Shown piece by piece: positions 53,564 through 57,852 of a stretch of DNA of 57,852 nt. The number at the start of each line of letters is the position of its first letter. Position 1 is the stretch's first letter. Under the pieces are notes generated by a model, which searched no databases, had not been told where the DNA came from, and saw only the letters and a program-made list of their open reading frames with translations. The position numbers were made by a program, and so were the translations under genes. This stretch comes from a virus, in the IMG/VR virus record IMGVR_UViG_3300042402_005186, positions 1 through 57,852 of that record. One strand, given 5' to 3'.

Positions 53564-55599
53564 TGGCAACTAAATTTTCTTCCATATACAAACAAGAACT
53601 TAAATCTAGAGGCGCACTCGAATCTCTGGGCTCTACTGTAGTCAAGTCTATGGCGGAACGAGTAGATTTGAGAAATGTATTATTTGGTGGTAAAGGTTTT
53701 GTAGCGAAAACTGGAAGAAGAATATTTGGTAAAGGTTATGATCCAATTGACCGAGCAAGAAAAATAACACCTGATTCTTCAGCAGCAGTTGCCGCAGTTG
53801 CATCTCTACAAGAATCGAATAAAAGACAAGAAGATGCACTGAAAGTTATTGTCAAAAACACTATGAACATGAATATGATGGCGAGAGACATGAACATCAC
53901 TCGCCAAAATATTGCTTCATTGACAAAAGCGGTAACGGGAAAATCTTCTAGAGGTGCTGATGCTCTTTGGATGAATGCTGAGAGAAGAAATAAACTAATA
54001 AGTGGTGGAACAGATGGATCTAATATGCTTTCACCAACAAAAACTGGCGGATCTACAGGTTCTATATTATCCGGAGTTCTAGGTGGCGTAATGGGTATCG
54101 GTGGTTCGATAGGATCGGGAATTTTTAGAGCACTCGGATCAATCATAGCAATATCTCCAATACTCGGAATCGTAGGAATCGCAGCAGCAGGTTATGCAAT
54201 TAAAAAGATGGGTGAGAGTATCGATTTTTCTGGAATTTTCGATTCAATTAAAACTAATATATTAAACTTTTTAGGAATAGATCCGAAATCTGATACACCG
54301 ATAATGAAACAATTAGCGGCTAGATTAGATGGAATTTTTTCGACGGATAAGTTCACTAGCATTTATGATTGGGTCGGTAAAAACTTTGGTGAAGATTTTA
54401 AGAAAATAGGAAAAATGATTTCCGATACAACAAAAGAAATCATGATTTATTCTGAGTCGGCGTTTAGAGTTTTAGGAAACGGTTTTGCAAAGTTAGGGGA
54501 AATCTTCGCATTTCATTTCGGACAATTCATCAATCAATATAAACCTGAATTGCTTGCTACCTTAGGAGCTTCAATAGGGGCATCAGTTGGAAGTATCTTT
54601 GGAATTAAAGGAGCTGCTTTAGGAGGACTAATAGGTGCCGGTGCAGGATACATTATGAGTAAAGTTACCGGAAGTAGAACAGAAGAAGACGTTCAATCTG
54701 ATATAGAAAAAAGTAAAGCCCAAAGAGAGGAATTGTTACGACAAATACAAATAGAAGAAGGAAAATTACCTTCGAAAAAAGAAGGCCAGGAATATAAACA
54801 ACGATTTGAAAAAATACAAGGAATGAGAAGGGAGTTGTTATCTGTAGAAGATAGAATTGGAATTTATGGGGAAGAACTAATTCAAGGAAAAGAAAAGGTT
54901 GAATCATTAAGATTGAATATGAAGAACTTAGGATTCACCGGAGAAAATTATACGCAACAACTTGAAGAAGTCAGAAAAAAATATGAATCGTCTACCTATC
55001 CAGAAAGAATTTCTTCACCAACAGAAATGGCAGCATTAATTTATAAAAAATTTACTGAGAAGGGATATTCAGACATACAAGCAAGAGCCGCTATTATAAA
55101 TGCCATGGCGGAGTCTAACTTAAATCCTTATGCTCAAAATTCTACTGGAAAAGAAGAGAGTTACGGGCTATTTCAAATTAATAGAAAAGCTCATCCATCT
55201 TTCTCTAAAGAGCAACTTTTAAATCCAGAAGGTAACATTGATGCTATATTAAAAATAATGGAAACAGATTATAAAAAATATGGGGCTGAATTCAAAACTT
55301 TAAATAATTTAGATGAAGCTACGAAATATTTCATGACACATATCGAAAGACCTCGATTGAGTGCGGAAGAAACAGAAAGAAGATTATCTTTAATGAATAA
55401 AATCCCTGCTGGTTCCGTGGACTTAGGAAGTAGAATGTTAGCTGAATCTTACAGATCAGGAGGAGAACAATCTGCTCCTGTAATTCAAAACATCAATAAC
55501 AATAATGTAACAAAAGCTGCTCCACAGTCGCAACAAGTACCAGGAGCATTTAATCATGAAATTACTGAACTCTTGATGGGCTTAGCAATAGGTCGATAG
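53563..55599 (+). CDS. Tape measure protein (gp29-like) with C-terminal lysozyme domain
   Basis: The 678-residue product has the tape-measure layout. It has a basic N-terminus, a helical region, a Gly/Ile-rich hydrophobic zone (about residues 160-212; GIVGIAAAGYAIKKMG) and a second one near 325-365 (SIGASVGSIFGIKGAALGGL). A long coiled coil follows at 375-480. Residues 485-610 look like a phage-tail lysozyme/transglycosylase: 'ARAAIINAMAESNLNPYAQN' with Glu517 as likely catalytic acid, then SYGLFQIN. T4 gp29 (590) has no such enzyme domain. The domain probably opens peptidoglycan when the tape measure is expelled, replacing the one missing from gp5. Confidence 0.83.
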   Translation: MATKFSSIYKQELKSRGALESLGSTVVKSMAERVDLRNVLFGGKGFVAKTGRRIFGKGYDPIDRARKITPDSSAAVAAVASLQESNKRQEDALKVIVKNTMNMNMMARDMNITRQNIASLTKAVTGKSSRGADALWMNAERRNKLISGGTDGSNMLSPTKTGGSTGSILSGVLGGVMGIGGSIGSGIFRALGSIIAISPILGIVGIAAAGYAIKKMGESIDFSGIFDSIKTNILNFLGIDPKSDTPIMKQLAARLDGIFSTDKFTSIYDWVGKNFGEDFKKIGKMISDTTKEIMIYSESAFRVLGNGFAKLGEIFAFHFGQFINQYKPELLATLGASIGASVGSIFGIKGAALGGLIGAGAGYIMSKVTGSRTEEDVQSDIEKSKAQREELLRQIQIEEGKLPSKKEGQEYKQRFEKIQGMRRELLSVEDRIGIYGEELIQGKEKVESLRLNMKNLGFTGENYTQQLEEVRKKYESSTYPERISSPTEMAALIYKKFTEKGYSDIQARAAIINAMAESNLNPYAQNSTGKEESYGLFQINRKAHPSFSKEQLLNPEGNIDAILKIMETDYKKYGAEFKTLNNLDEATKYFMTHIERPRLSAEETERRLSLMNKIPAGSVDLGSRMLAESYRSGGEQSAPVIQNINNNNVTKAAPQSQQVPGAFNHEITELLMGLAIGR

Positions 55600-55600
55600 T

Positions 55601-55630
55601 AAAAACCCCGCTTTTGGCGGGGTTTCTTTT
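55601..55630. terminator. Bidirectional terminator between tape measure and gp32
   Basis: AAAAACCCCGC, loop, GCGGGGTTTCTTTTTT: a 6-bp G+C stem extended by A-T pairs, flanked by A and T runs, lying exactly between convergent genes. It can end transcripts from both sides. Confidence 0.93.
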
Positions 55631-56512
55631 TTACTCTTCTTCTGCTAAAGATTTGAAGAAATTCAAATCCTCATCATCAGCACTAGATGGAATATTTACT
55701 CCACCTTTAGCTTTGACAACTGGAATCTCAGCGTCTTCAGCACGAGATTGTGCTACAACTCCCTCGAAACCAAGAACTTTCTCTAGACGAGCCTTCAGTG
55801 CTTCATGAGACTTAAAGTTTTTCTTATCTAGAAAATCTTTAAGTGAATGCTCTTGCGAATAAATCTTTTCGAGCTTAGAATCATCACCATCAAGCAGAGC
55901 AGATTTATCTGCAAACTCTGATTTGTCATAGTTGCGATAACCTTCAACATTGCGAATTTTTAGTTTGAAGTTGGCGCCTTCCCACATATCAAACGGATTC
56001 AATGGCTCTTCATCAGCAAACTCGGGATTCATTGCTTCGGTGATTTTGTCGAAGATTTTTTTACCAAATTTGAAGAGTCGAACAGTTCCTTCATTTTCAG
56101 GATTTGAAGGATCAGAAATTACATAAACATTAGCAACATAACTTAGTTTGCGCTTTTGCTTACGAACAATTTCTTTATTAGCTTCGATACCAGAATTCCA
56201 GAGAGCGTTATTATGCTCACACACTGGACACTTCTCATTCAAAGTAGTCAAACAGTTATCGATGAACCATCCGCCGGGTCCTTGAAAACCGTGACTGAAT
56301 GTGCGAATCCAAGGAAGACCATCATCACCATCTACTGAAGGTGCTGGTAGAAAGCGAATAATAGCCATGCCATTACCTGACTTATCTACACTTGGTTGCC
56401 AGAATCGGGTATCGTCTTTTGAGCCAGCTTCTGCGGCTTGTGTGGTAGTCTCAATTGCTTTCGTAAGTTTTTCGAGACTGTTGCGGTTGCGTTTCAAATT
56501 TGCAAAACTCAT
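55631..56512 (-). CDS. gp32: Single-stranded DNA-binding protein gp32
   Basis: The 293-residue product is close to T4 gp32 (301). The basic N-terminus has NLKRNRNSLEKL, matching the LAST-type cooperativity region. The zinc site is visible as His74, Cys87, Cys95 and Cys98 (EKCPVCEHNN), close to T4 spacing. The core 'IIRFLPAP', 'GGWFIDNCLTTLN' and 'LSYVANVYVISDPSNPENEG' is typical, and the C-terminus is acidic (ADDEDLNFFKSLAEEE) for binding partner proteins such as gp59. It coats single strands in replication and recombination. Confidence 0.95.
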   Translation of the reverse strand: MSFANLKRNRNSLEKLTKAIETTTQAAEAGSKDDTRFWQPSVDKSGNGMAIIRFLPAPSVDGDDGLPWIRTFSHGFQGPGGWFIDNCLTTLNEKCPVCEHNNALWNSGIEANKEIVRKQKRKLSYVANVYVISDPSNPENEGTVRLFKFGKKIFDKITEAMNPEFADEEPLNPFDMWEGANFKLKIRNVEGYRNYDKSEFADKSALLDGDDSKLEKIYSQEHSLKDFLDKKNFKSHEALKARLEKVLGFEGVVAQSRAEDAEIPVVKAKGGVNIPSSADDEDLNFFKSLAEEE

Positions 56513-56591
56513 ATTATTTCCTTTCGTATGTCGTAGTATAAACGGAGTATGTTTTGTTATCCACAGTATGCATTATGTGAATGTATTTATG
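56513..56591 (-). promoter_or_regulatory. gp32 upstream region: late octamer and possible sigma70 -10 box
   Basis: The 74-nt gap before gp32 has CATAAATA (late-type octamer, 56584-56591, overlapping the stop of the HAD gene), a TATACT hexamer about 28 nt from the ATG that could be an early -10 element without a clear -35, and a ribosome binding site GAAAGGAAA. T4 gp32 is likewise served by more than one class of promoter. Confidence 0.5.
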
Positions 56592-57093
56592 CGCTCGGGC
56601 GTCCAGGGCGAATAATTTCACTTACTAATGCCATTGTTTCATCAACATCAGTGTGTAAAATTCCATGTCCACCTGCTGCATTGAATGCATCGATAATTTC
56701 TGGTGTATCATCAATCAAAATTGTATCGGGTGTCGCATATTGTGCTTTATAAGACCTGCCAGGTACAATGTTTGCTTTAAAGAAAACACCATTTTTATTT
56801 AACCAATACATTTTTTGCTCTTTCACCTGTTCATGAAATTCCAGTCCGCCAGATGATGAAAGAATCTCTAAATTTTCCGCTCTCTGAGTTAGGAATACCA
56901 AACGTGCTAAGAGAGATCGTCCACCTGGAAACCAATCTAGCGTTTTGAATTGTTCAGTGGTCACAAATTGTTGCCAATTGACTGACCATGCTTTATCGTC
57001 TCTCTCTTCACGATGAAGAGGTCCGAACATAGATTCATAGCGCGATTGAAAATCACAAAGTACGCCATCCATGTCTAAGTAAACTTTTTTCAT
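56587..57093 (-). CDS. HAD-superfamily phosphatase (5'-nucleotidase-like)
   Basis: The 168-residue product begins MKKVYLDMDGVLCDFQSRYE with the HAD nucleophile motif DxD (Asp7, Asp9). Motif II Ser is in ILSSSGG, the motif III Lys in SYKAQYA and motif IV in ILIDDTPEII. This size and motif set fits small cap-less or C1-cap HAD phosphatases, including 5'(3')-deoxyribonucleotidases. It may adjust nucleotide pools during replication; a polynucleotide phosphatase role is also possible. It is inserted between gp32 and gp59, which are neighbours in T4, and starts by ATGA overlap with gp59. Confidence 0.83.
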   Translation of the reverse strand: MKKVYLDMDGVLCDFQSRYESMFGPLHREERDDKAWSVNWQQFVTTEQFKTLDWFPGGRSLLARLVFLTQRAENLEILSSSGGLEFHEQVKEQKMYWLNKNGVFFKANIVPGRSYKAQYATPDTILIDDTPEIIDAFNAAGGHGILHTDVDETMALVSEIIRPGRPSA

Positions 57094-57671
57094 TGTAGTC
57101 CTTCTAGTGCAAGTTTTCTGAATTTTGTTTTATCAAACTCTATAAAGGGAGTATAGCACACCCACTTCTTAAATACAAGAGGCCAGCGAATTGTATCCGT
57201 TATTTTCCGGTTCCATACCGGTAAGAAATTCGCAAATGAATTTAGAATACATACCGTCTCATCAGATACCTCTTCCCTATTTGCGAGAGTCAAAAGTAGG
57301 GGATAATCACCATTAGTTTTCAAAACACTATTGAAATCTGAAGTTTCTCTTATTTTCTGGCAATCATTTCGAAAGTGATAAGAAAGAGATTGTATTCTTG
57401 CCATTCGCGCCATGTGTATTTCTTTAGATGAATCTGCAAGCAAATTGCCAGCCCAAATGTTAGACTCTTTTAATAGACTTGAAATGACAAATTGTTTAAA
57501 TTCTTCATGATCATATTTTCTCGACAATTTATAAAAATGATATTTGTCTTTCCTCTTTTCGAAAGAATCTATCTTAATATTACATTTACCATTATATTTG
57601 AAGTAATCGTAGCTAGTGGTAAAATGCAACTTCAAAACGTGAAATATACTGAAGGCTTCATAACCAGTCAT
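57090..57671 (-). CDS. gp59: Helicase loader gp59
   Basis: The 193-residue product (T4: 217) begins MTGYEAFSIFHVLKLHFTTS and continues YDYFKYNGKCNIKIDSFEKR, the recognisable start of gp59, followed by 'FYKLSRKYDHEEFKQFVISS'. A C-terminal helical part contains 'VWNRKITDTIRWPLVFKKWV'. In T4, gp59 binds forked DNA coated with gp32 and loads the gp41 helicase. Both ends overlap neighbouring genes as ATGA, so the 33-59-HAD series is translationally coupled. Confidence 0.93.
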   Translation of the reverse strand: MTGYEAFSIFHVLKLHFTTSYDYFKYNGKCNIKIDSFEKRKDKYHFYKLSRKYDHEEFKQFVISSLLKESNIWAGNLLADSSKEIHMARMARIQSLSYHFRNDCQKIRETSDFNSVLKTNGDYPLLLTLANREEVSDETVCILNSFANFLPVWNRKITDTIRWPLVFKKWVCYTPFIEFDKTKFRKLALEGLQ

Positions 57672-57852
57672 ATTGGAAGTCTGTGTGTTTTTGGAAGCAT
57701 ATTGAGTTCTTGTGCATCGATTTCGATTTTAGCTTTCAAGTCTTTATTGACAAGTGTTGAAGCTACTTCGATTTCCATGCCAGTTCGATTACAATATTCA
57801 ACGATTGCTTCCATGTAATTGTAATCAGTACCAGAGACAATACTTTCTATCT
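57668..57852 (-). CDS. gp33: Late transcription co-activator gp33 (C-terminal part)
   Basis: The gene enters from the right edge. The visible 60 or so residues read YMEAIVEYCNRTGMEIEVAS, then 'TLVNKDLKAKIEIDAQELNM' and end LPKTHRLPI. This 'EYC..TG.E.E.A..L....LKAKI...A..LN.LPK' pattern is that of T4-like gp33, which bridges RNA polymerase, the gp55 sigma factor and the sliding clamp at late promoters. It shares ATGA with gp59, keeping the T4 order 33-59-32. Its presence agrees with the NATAAATA late promoters seen here. Confidence 0.85.
   Translation of the reverse strand, partial: IESIVSGTDYNYMEAIVEYCNRTGMEIEVASTLVNKDLKAKIEIDAQELNMLPKTHRLPI

Noticed and set aside
1-57852. tRNA genes, integrase, attachment sites, insertion sequences
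   Set aside because: No cloverleaf-like sequence, recombinase motif or terminal repeat was found on reading; the content is that of a virulent phage.

Overview
The window is part of the genome of a contractile-tailed phage of the T4 superfamily. The evidence is an almost complete T4-type virion assembly set: prohead core (gp21 partial, gp68, gp67), portal gp20, tube gp19, sheath gp18, terminase gp17/gp16, neck gp13/gp14/gp15, baseplate wedge and hub (gp6, gp8, gp25, gp53, gp48, gp27, gp5, gp54), tail chaperone gp26, head completion gp4, and the replication/late-transcription genes gp32, gp59 and gp33. Late-promoter-like octamers (NATAAATA) precede many units. The DNA is AT-rich except in the collagen-like genes. 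The arrangement resembles marine/freshwater (cyanophage- or pelagiphage-like) T4 relatives more than coliphage T4, but nothing in the window identifies the host.

Layout. 1-11354 (minus strand): head, tail tube/sheath, packaging and neck genes, in the order 13-14-15-16-dps-17-18-19-20-67-X-68-Y-21 in the direction of transcription. A Dps/ferritin-like gene sits between the two terminase genes, and an extra gene lies in the prohead core operon. 11381-15638: four genes for modifying enzymes (glycosyltransferase-methyltransferase, glycosyltransferase-oxygenase, and two Fe(II)/2-oxoglutarate oxygenases). 15648-22697: three large collagen-like fibre genes with conserved N-terminal heads and C-terminal S74 self-cleaving chaperone domains. 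22726-31524: further fibre and adaptor proteins, including a 1761-residue fibre. 31528-50709: a very large baseplate/tail structural protein, then gp7-like, gp8, gp6, gp25, an unknown, the spike, gp5, gp27, gp53 and gp48. 50741-55599 (plus strand): gp4, an unassigned conserved gene, gp54, gp26 with a frameshift extension, and the tape measure with a lysozyme domain. 55631-57852 (minus): gp32, a HAD phosphatase, gp59 and partial gp33.

The main find is the block 11381-22697. Three collagen-like fibre genes are followed, in the same tightly packed transcription unit, by a prolyl-hydroxylase-like oxygenase, a second oxygenase, a glycosyltransferase fused to a third oxygenase-like domain, and a glycosyltransferase fused to a methyltransferase. 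I infer a phage-encoded pathway that hydroxylates and then glycosylates (and perhaps methylates) collagen-like fibres. Other points: a -1 frameshift signal (T TTT TTC) at the end of gp26; loss of the lysozyme domain from gp5 with a lysozyme domain on the tape measure; small beta modules shared among neck and baseplate proteins; and a perfect 14-bp inverted repeat inside a coiled-coil gene.

Genes are packed with 4-nt overlaps or short gaps. No stretch over 300 bases lacks a gene, and I saw no tRNA, CRISPR array, insertion sequence or integrase.
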